From Furcasterigmium furcatum (Eukaryota; Ascomycota; Sordariomycetes; Glomerellales; Plectosphaerellaceae): a stretch of DNA of 64,000 nucleotides. The stretch spans positions 4,158,934 to 4,222,933 of the forward strand of contig BCIA01000001.1 of the NCBI GenBank assembly GCA_001599815.1, in the 5' to 3' direction. Numbering within the stretch: position 1 is the stretch's first letter; each line of letters starts with the position of its first letter. Both the position numbers and the translations under genes were made by a program. Below the pieces are notes generated by a model that saw nothing but the letters and a program-made list of their open reading frames with translations, did no database searches and was not told the origin of the DNA. Positions 12,042-24,222 of the stretch are shown here, piece by piece.

Positions 12042-13603
12042 ATGACCATGGACGAACAGCAAAAGGCTTCGTTCGAGGCCCAGTCCCAGCAGCTCCGAGC
12101 AGACCTCAAGACCTGGGAAACCTCCTGGGCGAAATCTCATGACGGGAAGAAGCCTGGTCGCGACGACATCAAGCGCAATGCAGACATCGGTATGGCAGAG
12201 CCCAGAAACCACGAGAAGGACCGGATACTGACCGCGTGGCAGCTCAAAAATACAAGTCGTACAACAAGATCCGCGACATCCTCGCCGGCAGGATCCCACC
12301 GCCTTCAAAGAACGATGCACCCCCAAAGAAGCGGAAGTCGGACGACTTCAAGTCGAGAACGCCCTCGAAGAAGCAGAAGCACACGGCAACACCTTCAAAG
12401 GGCCACCCAGGTCCACCTACCATCCTTCTCGAAAGCACACCCACAATCGCGCGGAATCTCTTCAGTCCCGTCGCCCCGAGATCCATCGGACCGACACCAC
12501 AAAGAGACGGACGTGTGCTGGGGCTGTTTGACCTGATGGTGGAACGAGAGCTTGGAACGCCCTCGAGAGAGAAGGATAAGGCGGGTGCTTCGCAACCAGG
12601 CAAAATCACCGCGACTCCGAGCAAGCGAAAGGCGGACGAGTCCGCCATTGACCAAAGCGCCAGGCTGGGCAAGACGCCCGTGTCCTCGAGCAAGAAGCAA
12701 CGCTTCGGTCATTTCGCCACGCCGCTGAAGTCGAAAGACGCAAACCCTCAAACAGCGAAAACACCCTCGTCTGTCTCGAGATTGAGCTTCGATACCCCCG
12801 CCTTCCTGAAGCGCCACAGTCTCGTGCCGGTCGACGAGAACGGCGACTTTCCCGCACCAGCGCCCCTTCGGCTGCCCCGGAAACCCTTGGGCAGGGGCCT
12901 CAGCGCGATCGTCGCCAGCCTGCGCAAGGTCGAGGAGGAAGAGCACGACGACGATCTGGATGCCCTGCGCGAGATCGAGCAGGGTGAGACGAACCCGACT
13001 GCAGCGCCCAGGCCTTCAGCAGCCCCGGCTTCCAAGCCGAGTGAGGCGGATGTCATGGTTCCTGACAGTCAGGCTGTCACCGCCACGGGGCTTTTGGGCG
13101 GATTCGACGACGAGGGCATCTACGACAGCTCCGAGGAGGAGCAAATGGGCCGCGACGGGAACCCGTTGCGGGTGTACAAGAAGAAGGGCCAGAAGAGGAC
13201 CACGAAGAGATCGAATATGAAGCCGGTGCGATTCAACAGGCCGACGATGCCGGAGGACGGAGAGACGCCTGAAGACGGCCTTGTCCCGGAGACTCAGTAC
13301 AACAATAACAACACAGCTTCTAGGGACGACGGGGCGTCCCGTGACCCTGACGACTTTGTCCCCTCGGACGAGGAGGAGGAAGACGACGACAGCAAGAAGA
13401 AGAAGAACAAGAAGAAGAAGGACTCGAAGAAGACCAAGGAGGCCAAGGACGACAAGAAGGATGGCAAGAAGCAGGGAACCGTCCGGAAGGCGGCGAGGAA
13501 GGTCAACGAGCTGGCCCATGCCAACTTCCGGCGACTCAAGCTGAGAAACAACGGAGCAAAGGGTGGGCCAGGGCACAACAGCAGGTTCAGAAGAAGGCGT
13601 TGA
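12042..13603 (+). CDS. SLD2: DNA replication regulator Sld2
   Basis: Exons 12042-12189 and 12243-13603 encode 502 aa; a second in-frame ATG lies two codons on (12048). The 53-bp intron (GTATGG, CTGAC branch, CAG) joins DIKRNADI to AQKYKSYNKIRDILAG, recreating the conserved Sld2/RecQ4 N-terminal segment. Several S/T-P sites follow (for example FKSRTPSKKQK, TPTIARNLFSPVAP, GPTPQRDG). In yeast, CDK phosphorylation of Sld2 creates the binding site for the Dpb11 BRCT repeats that starts replication. The central EEEQMGRDGNPLRVYKKKGQ and basic stretch match the family's C-terminal half. An acidic then Lys-rich tract comes next, and the protein ends with LAHANFRRLKLRNNGAKGG and a basic tail. Nuclear, S-phase function. 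Confidence 0.92.
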
Positions 13604-13809
13604 GAGGGCGGCGGATTGTCAATTGTCTTGACCGACTGGGAGATCACGGGAAATAGCAGGGCGTTTTCGGGTCACGGCGTCTCTCTTCACGGGGCCAGAT
13701 GGACGAATTTATGATGAACAATGCATTGTCTATTTTTTGGTCCCCCTCGTACGAGGTGGTTTTGCGCCGTTTGTGTTTATGGGTATCATTCTTCCGCTGC
13801 TGACGCTAT

Positions 13810-14673
13810 TCAAAGAGACGCTTCCTCCCATTCCTCATCCGTGGACATCAACGAAAGACCGAGTCGAGTAGAGACGACAGAGAGGTAGAAACCGGCGAAC
13901 TCCCAGCTGATCGAGGCGACGAGCCAGGAGAAGTCGGCCGAGAAGACGAGGCGGTCCGTCACGGATTCGGCGTCCCGAGGTGCGCTGTCGCATTCGACGC
14001 CCTCGGGCGTGAAGAGCGAGCTCAGATGATCGGTTTCCATTTTCTCCTGAGCGCCGGACTCCCGATGCGACACTGCCGACTGGCCGCGGTCGATGAGGCA
14101 CTGCACGCGCCTCAGGCTCGGCCGCATGCCGGCATCAATGTCCCCCCTGGATATCATGATGGTCTCACCCTTCCGGGCGGCCACCGGGACGTCCACCTCC
14201 ATGGACGGGGTTGCCCAGAGGCGGGTCAAGTCATTGAGGAGGGCTGTGCATGCCCAAGAAATCGTCAGCATAACTTGCAGGTAGAGGCGGGCGAGGAGGT
14301 CGGCAAGGTCCAGGTCCTCTGCCTGGGCGACGCAGCAGTTCCTCAGGGCCTGCTGGCGGTTGAGGACGCTGCGGCAGGACCGCAGGCGAGGTCTCGCTGG
14401 GGGGGATGCCGCTCCTTCTTCTGGGGGGCACACGTACCCGGAGTCGACCTTCTCGCTGCTTAGCTGCTTGGAGCCGGAGAAGATCATGGAGGGGATGGAG
14501 CCGATGGTGTGTACGGTGTGCGAGATGGCGTTGGCGAAGTCCTCGAGGGGCTGGGGGAGGATGGAGCCCTCGACGGAGAAGCCGTCGGGCATGAGAAGGC
14601 CTCGGCTGGCGGCGTTGGATGCCACGCAGGAGGGGATGATCTCGAACGAGGGGGTCTTGGTGATGGCAGACAT
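13810..14673 (-). CDS. Hypothetical protein, unrecognised
   Basis: Intronless frame of 287 aa from ATG 14673; the frame extends 14 codons further to a GTG, but ATG is preferred. I do not recognise a family. The N-terminus (ITKTPSFEIIPSCVASNAA, then GLLMPDGFSVEG) looks globular. Residues about 95-160 contain cysteines and a helix-forming, moderately hydrophobic stretch (LADLLARLYLQVMLTISWAC). The C-terminal 50 residues hold another hydrophobic patch (ADFSWLVASISWEFAGFYLS). No signal peptide is present. The coding signal is weaker than for its neighbours. It converges on SLD2 with 206 bp between stops. Confidence 0.55.
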   Translation of the reverse strand: MSAITKTPSFEIIPSCVASNAASRGLLMPDGFSVEGSILPQPLEDFANAISHTVHTIGSIPSMIFSGSKQLSSEKVDSGYVCPPEEGAASPPARPRLRSCRSVLNRQQALRNCCVAQAEDLDLADLLARLYLQVMLTISWACTALLNDLTRLWATPSMEVDVPVAARKGETIMISRGDIDAGMRPSLRRVQCLIDRGQSAVSHRESGAQEKMETDHLSSLFTPEGVECDSAPRDAESVTDRLVFSADFSWLVASISWEFAGFYLSVVSTRLGLSLMSTDEEWEEASL

Positions 14674-15822
14674 GGTGTTGTTGGTCTTATTTGTCGGTGG
14701 TGATGAGCGGGACACAGTTGCGAGTTGACTTGTCTGTTTGTATGCTGCTGAGGGTCTGTCTGATGAGGTTGATGATCTTCAGGAGGATCGGGCATTTCCA
14801 GGGACGAGCTCTTGGGGCTCCTTTATACTTCGCATCTCCCTGACTTACCTTGTCAGCCGTCGCCATACTGCCTCTGTCTCCATCTCGGCCAGCCCTACAA
14901 CGCAGGCAAGTGGGATCGACAACGGTGTGGCTTACGAGCAACTGATGATGGCATGGCGTCGCGAATAGCCTCCCTCGTCCGGGGGTAAGGGGCGATCCCG
15001 CAGGGCCCTTGCCGCTCCTATACGCGTTTTCCGAGCCAATGGGTTTCGACCTGCGAGGACCCTGGGCCTTCCAGAAAACGCGCGCGCTTCTTCAGACGCA
15101 GTGATGACGGCCAGCTTGGTCTCACCTCACCTCACATCGCCTCACCAACTCACCTCATCCGACATCCCGATGAGGGGGGCCAAGACCGTAAGCACCGCCG
15201 GTCTAGAGAACCGGATTGCACTGCCAGCTGGCTGCCCACCCTGGGTATTCGGCTCCGAAGATCGGCTTGGCCGTCAAGGGTGAGGATGACGGAACGGTTC
15301 TTTGGGAGAGAGGTTACTGTCTGACCATGTTGACATTTCAGGTAGGTATACAAAACAGTCCCAATAGTTCGTATGACGGGCTGAGTCCTCAGCATCAAGT
15401 CGAGCTACGTACCAATGGGCATGTCGATACTGAGAGTAGATTCTTCTTCAGCCTCTTGAGCCTCTCACGGATTGTCCACATCTCCAACAGAGCCATGCGT
15501 CGCTCGCTATTTTGGGCACATCAGCACATGGCATGATGTCAAAATGTGAAGATCCACGACCATCTCACGACCCCTGCGCCCGCTTGTACCAAAGCACTAA
15601 AGGTTGGCAGGGGTGCTACGGAGGCCCTGTACGAGTATCTGCAAATGGTAGGTATCGCCGATCGTAGGGCCGATCGCCACCCAGACATCACGACGGCGGT
15701 GGTCAGCAAAGGGCAGCAGCCCCAGGGACGATAGGCTACGAGGCACGTCTTGGCAAACATGAGCTTGATTTCCTACGTCTTCACTTGGTCAGACTCGGGA
15801 AGCAAGCCAGTAATACTACAAG
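14674..15822. other. 1.1-kb intergenic region
   Basis: No gene supported. It contains the promoter of the 287-aa gene and, at about 15118-15155, a run of CCTCA-type short repeats on the + strand. The 3' flank of the FMO gene ends at 15822. Open frames are short and unremarkable. Confidence 0.45.
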
Positions 15823-17562
15823 TCAGAACGCCTTGGTGTTGAGCCCCTGCAACGCCTGAAGAAGCAGCGGAAGCTTCCTGACCGTCTCCCAGTCGTACGC
15901 CGGCGGGAGCAGCTCGTCCTCCGCCTTGCTCAGGATCGCCGCCGCGCCCCCGGGGACGCCGTTGCCGTTGCCGTGCGCAGCAGCAGCGGCATGGTGCCCG
16001 AGGTTCACCTCGTCCGCGCTCGTCTCGTCCCACGCCTTGGCGTTGAGCCTCCGCCACATGTTCTTTCGCCGCTCGTGCCCGTCCAGGAACGCCTTGAACC
16101 ACGCCCGGTCGAACGGCGGCAGCTGCCTGCCCAGGCCCTTCTCCCCGGGCCCGGCGAGGCGCCGCACGCCCTCGAAGTAATCCTCGAAGTCCGGGAAGAC
16201 GAGCGTGAACTTTGCGCCGTCGCCGCGCGCGGCGATGCGGTCGGCCTCCCACTTCTCCTGCTCGGCCAGCGGCGGCAGCGTGGCGCGGCCGGCGAGGATG
16301 CGGGCCGCCAGCACGGCCTGCCACTCGAAGATCTTGAAGGTGAGGCCGGCGCCGACGGCGCCGACGAAGAGCAGCGTCGGGTCCTTCTGGTAGACGACGT
16401 GCTGGTAGAGCCGGGGCACGCGGTTGTTGCGCACCTCGACGCCCGGGAGGAAGGGCAGCGTCCAGCTGTAGCCGGTGCCGAAGATGATGTGGTCGACGCC
16501 CTCGGCGGGCTTGCCCTCGGCGAAGTGCACCGTGCGGCCCTCCACGCGCGTGATGGTGCCGCGGCGGGCGATGCGCGGGTGGTTGAAGGCCTCGTCGCCG
16601 AAGTAGATGTTGGCCTTGTGGCCGTTGACGACCGCGTGGACGGGCGTCTGGGCGACGGAGGTGAGGTCGTACGCGATGTCCGCGGCTGAGACGGACGCGC
16701 CGACGACGACGACGCGCTGTACACGAGGAGGAGGTTGTCAGCAATCTGAGTGCATGCATATCAGGCCATCTATCCCGGGTGACGTGAGCTGCTCACCTTG
16801 CCCTGGAAGTAGTCCCGGCCCCTGAAGTTCTTGCTGTGCAGCACGCTCCCCGGCCGCAGCTTCTCGAACTCGTCGAGGCCGTCGATGGCTGGGATGTAGG
16901 GCACGCTGTAGTGGCCGCTGGCGACGACGACAGCATCAAACCACTCTACCCACCAGTAGTCCTTCTGGGTGCCGTCCTTGCGCAGGGTGACCTTCCACTC
17001 GTGGCCGACTTTCTCGACGCGCTCGACGGTCGTGCTGTACGAGACGAGGTCCTCGTAGCCGTCGCGCTGTAGCAGGCCCTGGATGTACTTGCGCACGACC
17101 TTCCAGTGGCGGAACGGCGTGTCCTTGCCGTGCAGGGCGATGGACGCCTCGCTGCGTTCCGCCGGGATCAGCTCCTTGCTGAAGGACATGGGGACGGTGT
17201 CGATGTTCGTCTCCAGGTAGGGGTAGATGGACGAGTCGGTGTACCGGGGCACGCCGACGAGCTTCGGCGCCTGGGCCGGCAGCCGGTCCGGGATCGGGAC
17301 CGGAGGGTCGGCGGTGCGGGCGGCCAGGGCCGGGAAGTCAGACAGCAGCGGGGGGGCCTCATCATCGCCGATCCTGGGGGCGTCAGTCTGTGTGTCTGTC
17401 TGTATTCAGGTTCAGGTCGGCGACTTACCAGCAGCCACCGGCAGCCTCGCGGCGCTCGAAGACCCTGATGATATCAAAGGCCTGCTCCTGGGCGAGCGCG
17501 TCCACGGCGATGGCGCCCGCTGGCCCGGCGCCGATGACAGCAACCCTCTTGACTCCGACCAT
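15823..17562 (-). CDS. Flavin-containing monooxygenase (FMO-type)
   Basis: Three exons, 17429-17562, 16797-17373 and 15823-16716, encode 534 aa. Introns of 55 and 80 bp have GTAAGT and GTGAGC donors and CAG acceptors. Residues 8-16 (AVIGAGPAG) are the FAD-binding Rossmann motif, followed by the acidic strand end RVFERRE. The second intron falls just before the NADPH-binding strand VVVVGASVSAADIAYDL. SGHYSVPYIPAIDGLDEF is the FMO identifying region between the two nucleotide sites, and IIFGTGYSW is the family's ATG-type motif. Such enzymes oxygenate sulfur or nitrogen centres, and the fungal group includes thiol-specific monooxygenases. No membrane anchor is seen. It is divergent from an MFS permease gene, so an uptake-and-oxidation pairing is possible but unproven. 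Confidence 0.9.
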
Positions 17563-18791
17563 TGCGTTATTTCGGCTGGGGATGTCGAGCTATTGTATAA
17601 TTTCCTACCTACGGCTGATGCTGCGGCTGCTGGGGAGGAGAGTCGCACGAGCGAGCAGGTGAATGCACGACCTCTTATCATGAAATACTGACCACCAGCC
17701 ACCTACCGGGGATCCCAGGAGACGTTCTTCTCCAACCCCGGACCAGGGTTTGCATCGATCGAGACCCACGAACGACCCCCTTTTGCCCGGGTCGCCGCGA
17801 GGGCTCGGAGGACACTAGCACCCATGGCGCCATCCTGTCAAAGCCCGCCCCTCAAACCCCGGCGGCAGCGCATTCGTCGCCCGGTGTATGTTGTCATCAG
17901 GGCCAAGGCGACAGAGGGAGAGGCTGGAACCCGCTGTCAGGCCCGACCTGGTGGTAACGCGGCGCCGCTGCTGGCTGAGCCTCTCCAACTGCCCGAACAG
18001 GGGTTCAGGGGTCACCAACAGGAAGTGTGTGGGGGTGGCTCGCCGCCCGTTGCCGGTGGCCAGGCCAGGGGTACGTTGGGTTGGAGTTGGAGTCAACATC
18101 ATGGGGAATATTTAGCGTAAATGTCGTGATCCCCTGAACACCGCAACACTCTCCGTCTCGACACCCACAAGGACCGAGGACCACGGTAGATGACGCGTGA
18201 GGATGTATGCCAAGGATGGCACACTAACATCATCGCATAGAATCTTCCATCTCCCAAGATGCTCGAGTAATCATCAGATACCTCGCCCCCGTCTCACCCC
18301 CGTCCACCTGCTCCTCGTCCCCCAAGCCCTCATCAAAGGCCCCGAGGGTCCCAAAAGCCCTGGCGGTGGAGGCGCTGGTGATCATTGACCGAGAATATTA
18401 CGCAATCGCGGTTCAAAGCCCAGCAGGCCAGGCGAAGCCGCCCTCGACCGTTGTCCCGGCTCCTTATCGACACCGCCCCGAGCTGTGATTTGCCCGCCAC
18501 GGGCCTGTCAAGGCTTGTCTGCGACATGTGCTTCGGTGTTTGCAATGATGTGAGACTCGGCAGGTTGCTGGCCTGGGCTCGAATGATCGTCGTATATCAT
18601 GAGCCGCAGCCGTGATCTCTATCCAGGGACGGGACGCAATGGTTGGCCTGAACAGAATCCTGCCGACTCCCAGACACCATCCCCGGGCTTCGTGACATAC
18701 TTGTTCAAACTCCGGCTGCTCTCTGATCCCGCTTGCTGACGCGGTTGTGATACGATCCCGGGCTTGGTGAGACCTCTCAAACGCCACTCTC
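17563..18791. promoter_or_regulatory. Divergent promoter region, FMO / Dal5-type permease
   Basis: A 1.2-kb gene-free region between divergent starts. Two GATA-factor type sites (HGATAR, on the minus strand) are visible at 17675-17680 and 18464-18469. Fungal AreA/NIT2 activators bind such sites, and Dal5-family permeases are classic nitrogen-catabolite genes. The motif is short and occurs often by chance, so regulation by nitrogen is only a suggestion. Confidence 0.35.
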
Positions 18792-20566
18792 ATGTCCGCT
18801 CCTGAGCAGACGACGGCCACGCCGTCGAGCGATGCCGTCTTCAATGAGAAGACCGTCGACAATGGCTCGCCTTCGGACCAAAACTCGGTCGATACCACTC
18901 AAACGAGGGAGTGGACACATGAGGAGGAGATCCGGGCGAGGACCAAGTGAGTTCTCACATGACTGACAAGCCATTCCAGACAACTCAAACTGACATCTCC
19001 AGGGTCGACTCTTCTGTCCTCCCCTTGCTGTTCCTCGGCCTGCTCGTCTTCCAGCTCGACCGCATGAACATTGCCAGTGCCCTGACGGGCGGCTTTGCCA
19101 TTGACATCGGGGTCAACCAGGACACCATCAACCTGGGCAACCAGCTCATGTTCATGGGAATTGTCGTGCTCGAAATCCCCTCCAACATGCTTCTGCAGAG
19201 GGTAAACAAATCCTGACTCCAGGCTGCCGATGAAACTCCTCACTGACAACCCACCAGCTTGGTCCTCGCAAGTACATCTCCGGCCAGGTGTTCGTCTTTG
19301 GTCTCGTCGCCATGCTGCAGTTCCTCGTCACAAACCGTGCCGGTTTCCTCGCATCTCGCCTCATCCTCGGCTTCTCCGAAGCTGGCTACATCCCTGGCGC
19401 CATCTACACCCTCTCGACGTGGTACCCCAAGAGAGAGCTCGCCAAGCGGGTGGCCATCTTTTTCTTCGGCATGTTTGGCGGAAACGCCCTCAGCCCCATC
19501 CTTGCCTCGGGCATCCTGCAGATGGAGGGCCGCGAGGGTCTCAGGGGATGGCAGTGGCTCTTCCTGCGTGAGTTTGACCCCGACCCCTATTCCCCCCAAA
19601 CCAAGCTTTGAAGAGTCTCACAAAGTTTAAATGAGAAACAATGCTAACAGAGGTGCCTTAGTCGAGGGTCTCTTCACCATCTTCGTCTCCTTCATGCTCT
19701 TCTTCCTCCTGCCGGGGTCCCCTGAAGTCCCCCGCCCCTGGCTCAGCCCCGGCGTCATCCGCTTCACCGACCGCGAGCAGAAGATCCTCCAAGGCCGCCT
19801 CGAGATCGACGACGGGTACCGGAAGAACGGAGCCCAGGGCCTCCAGATCCCCTGGTCCCTCGTCTGGAAGACCGTGACACACTGGCGTCGCTGGCCTCAC
19901 TACGTGTCCACCTTTGCCGTGTTCTCGACCTGGTCTTCGCTCACCACGTACACGCCCTCGATTATCATGGCACTTGGCTTTGATCGTATCGCGGCTAATG
20001 CCCTTGCTGCCGTCGGCGCCTCGCTGGCGCTGGTGGTCGTCTTCATCTTCGCCTACTTCAGTGATAAGACGAACCAACGCGGCCTCTCGGTCATCCTCGC
20101 CCACATCTGCTATATTATTGCCCTGATAGTCACTCGAGAGGTCCATCCACACGTCGGAAAGTGGTCGCGGTGGGGTCTGTGGACCCTCGTCAACTCTTTC
20201 GCCGTCGGCTACCATCCCGTCCACAACAGCTGGGTTCAGCTCAACTGTCGCGAACCCGGAGAACGAAGCATCGCCATTGCTATGTGGGTTATGAGCGCCA
20301 TATCAGGCCTTATGGTGGGGACGCAATACTACAGAGGCAGTGATGTTCCCTTGTGAGTATTCTCGTGATGATTGTCGTGGTCGGTTTTGGTGTTCTGACG
20401 CGGTCACAGCTACAACACGGGTCTGCGCACCCAGATTATCATGGTGTCCCTCGGTATGGTCTTCGCCATTATTCAAGAGGTAATTTACCTTGTTCACAAC
20501 AAGCGTGTACGCGAGGGGAAGCATCATCCCAAGGACGGCTCACCTCCGTATATCTACACGCCGTGA
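18792..20566 (+). CDS. MFS transporter, allantoate permease (Dal5) family
   Basis: Five exons (18792-18946, 19003-19201, 19258-19567, 19662-20352, 20410-20566) encode 503 aa; every join keeps frame, and introns are 56-94 bp. The protein has a hydrophilic N-terminus, then about 12 membrane segments. Family signatures are LFLGLLVFQLDRMNIASAL in helix 1 with the downstream loop, the short R-L-G-P-R-K loop after helix 2-3, and RLILGFSEAGYIPGAIYTL followed by TWYPKRELAKR in helices 4-5. The latter is typical of the anion:cation symporter group that includes Dal5 (allantoate/ureidosuccinate), Tna1 and related carriers. The substrate cannot be told from sequence. It sits at the plasma membrane. The divergent FMO gene and GATA-like sites in the shared promoter fit a catabolic role. 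Confidence 0.9.
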
Positions 20567-21016
20567 GAAGGTTGGCCGGCCTGGGTGAAGGGAAGGGTAG
20601 GCTCTGTCAGACTTTGTAGCTTTAGAACGGTCAATTCGCTATTGGAATATCGTAATCACTTGATTGAGACCTCAGCATTTGCCGTGAGGTTATGGGAAGT
20701 TGGTTCTTGGATCACTTCATGGCCAACATACTACGAGTGCCTCATGACACTTCGTGTGTATACAAACCGGAAAGAAAAAGCACGTAGACATGAAAAATTC
20801 GACTCAGTTTTCTTGAAAGCCTGCTTTATATTATCCAGCCACGGAGATGTATTATTATGCGGACGCTGTCCGCGAACACAAAGTGCTATTGCCTAACATT
20901 GAGTTTATATTCGTCCAACCTCTTAACTCAATACCAGAGAACCACCTAATCAGTCGAATTATATGACACCCCAAAAGGGCGGACTCCTCTTTCCATGTCC
21001 CCATTTCAAGAAAGTC
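20567..21016. other. Intergenic region, convergent MFS / BTB genes
   Basis: No gene seen. This AT-richer 450-bp region lies between two convergent stop codons and presumably contains both 3' ends. Confidence 0.5.
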
Positions 21017-22420
21017 TCAGTTTGGTCCATCAGCGGAATGCCTCCCTGGCGTCCCAGATTGCGCAGCAGGATAAGGCCCATTGACTGCACCGGGCCAGGA
21101 AAGCCCCTGGCCAGAGTAAGGATCCACGACGAGTCCGGGCGGCGTGCTCATCACCAGGGATTGAAGGCTCCGATATTGCTCTCGATTCGCCCTGTTCAGC
21201 TGCTTCTGCGCGGATGCCTCGGCCATGGCCTTTCTCGCGGCGAAAAGCTCGGCTGCCCTCTCGGCCGTCATCTTCTTGGCCGTCGTGTCCAGAACCGACT
21301 TGTCCTTTGCCAAGCGCATCGCGTCCAGCATCGATTTTTCCTTGGCCGCGTCCAGCATTGACTTTTCCCTGGCCGCTTGCACCGCGTCCAGCTCGGTGGC
21401 CAGCCTCTCAAGACGGTCGTTCAGCCCGGCCAGGAGGTCGAGCTGCACCGAGATGACGTCCTGGGAGAGCCGCTTGCGCGCCTTGGCGACGTCCATGACC
21501 GCCTCCTTGAAGGCTTTGATCTGGCCGGGGAACGAGGTTTCGGGACAGCAGAGGATGTCCACGAACTTGGTCGCCAGGGCGGTCCTCGTGCTGTTGTAGG
21601 TTGCCACGACGGCTTCCCCGGCCTCTTGGCCTGGGGCCACCTGCGAGTAGAACGTGTCGAGAACCAGGGGGAAGTCGACGTGGAAGGGATTATCGAAGGC
21701 TCTGCAGAATTCGCGGAATGCTGCCTTCGTCGTCACGGTTGCGACGCCGAGCCTGACGGACAAGAAGCACAGGCGCATCGCGGATAACATTTGATGTCGA
21801 GCATCCGAAAGGGAGTTCGACGGGGCCGTGCGAGACTCCGGGGCGTCGTTCTGGGCCCGGCTTGCTTCGTTGAGATCGGTGGTGGAGGCCTGGACAGACA
21901 GGCTGCTGCGAGGAGAGTCGCCAGTGTTCTCCTCGCTGTCGGGTTCACCGTGATGCTCCTTATTCTCGGAATCGGGCGAGACTTGTTCATCGCCGAGGGT
22001 CTCGGTTTGGTTATCCTCCTCGTAGTCGCTGGAGGATCCTTTTGCATCTTCCATCGGGAAGGACAACTCGCCTGTGTACATGCATTTCAGCAGTCTCTTG
22101 ACATCATCAGGGTCCTCATCGGGGAGGTCGACAAGAGCTGCGATGTCCTCCTAGAGCAGATGTTAGATTCCTGAAGAGCCACACCCGTCATGTGGGAGAC
22201 TCACCGCAGACCCGTTCTTGCAGGCTTCGCGAAGGAACTCGGACTGGGCACAGACGATAATGCGGTGGACGTGGCACGTAGAGTCTGAGCAGACGACGCT
22301 CAAGTCGCTCCATCGAGGATCGTCGAAAGTTTCGTTAACACTCGTCTCGACTGCACTCTGGTTCGCTGAAATGCGGTTTAAGAGGACAAGACTTTTCTTC
22401 AGGCTCGGGGGTGCAGACAT
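21017..22420 (-). CDS. BTB/POZ domain protein with coiled-coil repeats
   Basis: Exons 22205-22420 and 21017-22150 encode 449 aa. The 54-bp intron (GTGAGT...TAG) interrupts the BTB fold. Residues about 40-105 form the BTB domain: DDPRWSDLSVVCSDSTCHVH, RIIVCAQSEFLREACKNGSA, then after the intron DLPDEDPDDVKRLLKCMYTG. An acidic Ser/Glu linker follows, then a helical region (MLSAMRLCFLSVRLGVATV) typical of the C-terminal part of fungal BTB proteins. The last third is Ala/Lys/Glu-rich and contains a 27-nt coding repeat giving KSMLD-type units. BTB domains mediate dimerisation or cullin-3 binding, but no kelch, MATH or zinc-finger partner is present, so function is unknown. It is divergent from another BTB gene. 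Confidence 0.88.
21285..21374 (-). repeat. 27-bp tandem repeat inside the BTB gene
   Basis: Three copies of a 27-nt unit at 21285-21311, 21321-21347 and 21348-21374; the last two are adjacent and the first is offset by 9 nt. In the coding frame they give KSMLDA-like units within a helical Lys/Ala/Asp segment. A more diverged fourth copy may follow toward 21400. The multiple-of-three period keeps the frame. Confidence 0.8.
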
Positions 22421-23152
22421 TGTGGAAGTCGGTGGTGGTGGTATGGAGTATACAGAGCCAAGAAATGTTGAGGAAACGGGGGGCCAGGGCTTCTCCTTTA
22501 TTCCCACTGATGAACCTTGTTCAGGTTTCGAGTCGAAGCCACCAATGAGGCACCTACGCCTCATCAATGTAACTTCTACCACCTTCTCCCGACTCATACG
22601 CCCGAGTTACGGATGATTTGAGAATGGAACTCTGGAGGCGTTGTGGCTTGCGGCAGCAGGGAAATCGTGACAGGAGCCAGCAGGTCGGCGCCGCTTGGAA
22701 GCATAAGACGGCTTCAGAGGTCACTCTAAACCACCAGTATGGAGAGGAGGGCCGTTTCGGTCTTCCCCTTATGCATTGGTCACAAGATAGTCTGAATTCT
22801 GAGGTTCGTTGCGCCGCCAGCGCCACTTGAGTCCAGAGGAGTTTATGTTACGCAACTTGATAGTATCAACGTCTATATAGGCAAGCCTCGCCGGTGGCTT
22901 ACACGTGAGAAGAAGGAAATGATCATGTACCGTTGCTGTCTGCCAGTGACTTGTGGACACCCCGGGCCTTGAAGGCAGAAAAGCTTGTCTTGTCATCTGC
23001 CATCTGCTCCCAACTTAAACTGTTCGAGGGTACGCCCATACTTACTTATCCCAACAACCGAATTCTCTCCGGGCTTAAAAGCTCTGAGGCCTCCCTCAAA
23101 CTACTCATCGCCGAGTTGCCAGCTTGAGTACCGGCGCGCTTCTTGTTCCGAA
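22421..23152. other. Divergent promoter of two BTB genes
   Basis: A 732-bp gene-free region between the start codons of the two BTB genes. The minus-strand frame is open for 59 codons upstream of 22420 but lacks BTB character. No clear TATA box. Confidence 0.45.
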
Positions 23153-24030
23153 ATGTGGTTCGGCCGCAACCCTCTCACGACGAGTCAACCCGACATGACC
23201 GGCATTGATCTCTCCTCTGCCTACCAGTCCGGTGAGTGGACCGACCTGGAAATCACAAGCAATGGACACAGATGGAGAGTCCACCGGGTTGTCGTCTGTA
23301 CACAATCCGACTTCTTCGCCGCGGCTCTCAGACATAACTTCAAGGTGGGCTGGTGGCTTTTCTCTAGGATTGTGAGTGAGCAGGCGGGCAGCTGACAAAG
23401 TAGGAATCGAGAACCAATGTCATCGAACTTGAAGAAGAGTCTCCCGGCGACATCAGCTGCATGCTTGACTTCCTGTACACCGGCTCAACCTCCTCCCCGC
23501 TCGAGAACGTCGCCAATAAAGCCGGCGATGATGCTCAGACGGGCAGGCCGGATAACGCGTCCGACGAACGCCGGGCTCCTCATCGGATGTCCTCCACCTT
23601 ACGGATATACTTCCTCGCGGACAGACTCGGCATAGCCAAGCTGATGGAGCATGCCGGTAGGGAATTCGGGCTCGCTTTGGGTCGCGTCGTCGACGACCAC
23701 TTCGACATTCCCTCCGCGCTCGAGGCCATCTATTTCGGCACGACGAGCAGGTCGACACACCAACACCTCCGTTTCCTCATAGTCGCAAAGGTCGTGAAGA
23801 TAATCGACGTTGAGTTTCCCATATTCAAGGAAGGAATCTTGCTCAAGACAATGGTGCTGAAGGCCCTCGAGGACCATCCGTTCTTTGCGTACGATGTGGG
23901 GAGCTACCAGACGACCGAGAAGAGGGCGCTTGCCGCTGAGTGTAAGCGGCTGAGGGAGAGGGTGGCGGGACAGGCGGCGGCGGACCAGACGCTATTCGGT
24001 TCACTTCGTTCTTCTAGGCTGTTTCAGTGA
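23153..24030 (+). CDS. BTB/POZ domain protein
   Basis: Exons 23153-23344 and 23404-24030 encode 272 aa. The 59-bp intron (GTGGGC...TAG) again splits the BTB fold. Residues about 25-90 show the domain: SGEWTDLEITSNGHRWRVHR, VVVCTQSDFFAAALRHNFK, then after the intron VIELEEESPGDISCMLDFLY-TG. The C-terminal half (STLRIYFLADRLGIAKLMEH onward) is the helical region common to fungal BTB proteins of unknown function, ending in a short basic coiled segment. The ATG at 23153 is chosen because it lies shortly before the domain; an upstream in-frame stretch shows no domain character. The divergent neighbour is also a BTB gene with its intron at the same place, suggesting an old local duplication. Confidence 0.86.
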
Positions 24031-24222
24031 TGTAAGTCGTGCACGAATCAGCGAGGGCGGGATGGCAGCGTCATCAAAAATTTCACGGGCACAAGAAGGG
24101 AGTGTTGATATCATTTACATTAGGTGCGAGTATATGTATCTATCCCAGAATACAGTCTGCAATGTCATCTCGAGCGTCGTGACACGTTAGACAGCGTCTG
24201 TGCTGCTCTACTCTACAGCAGC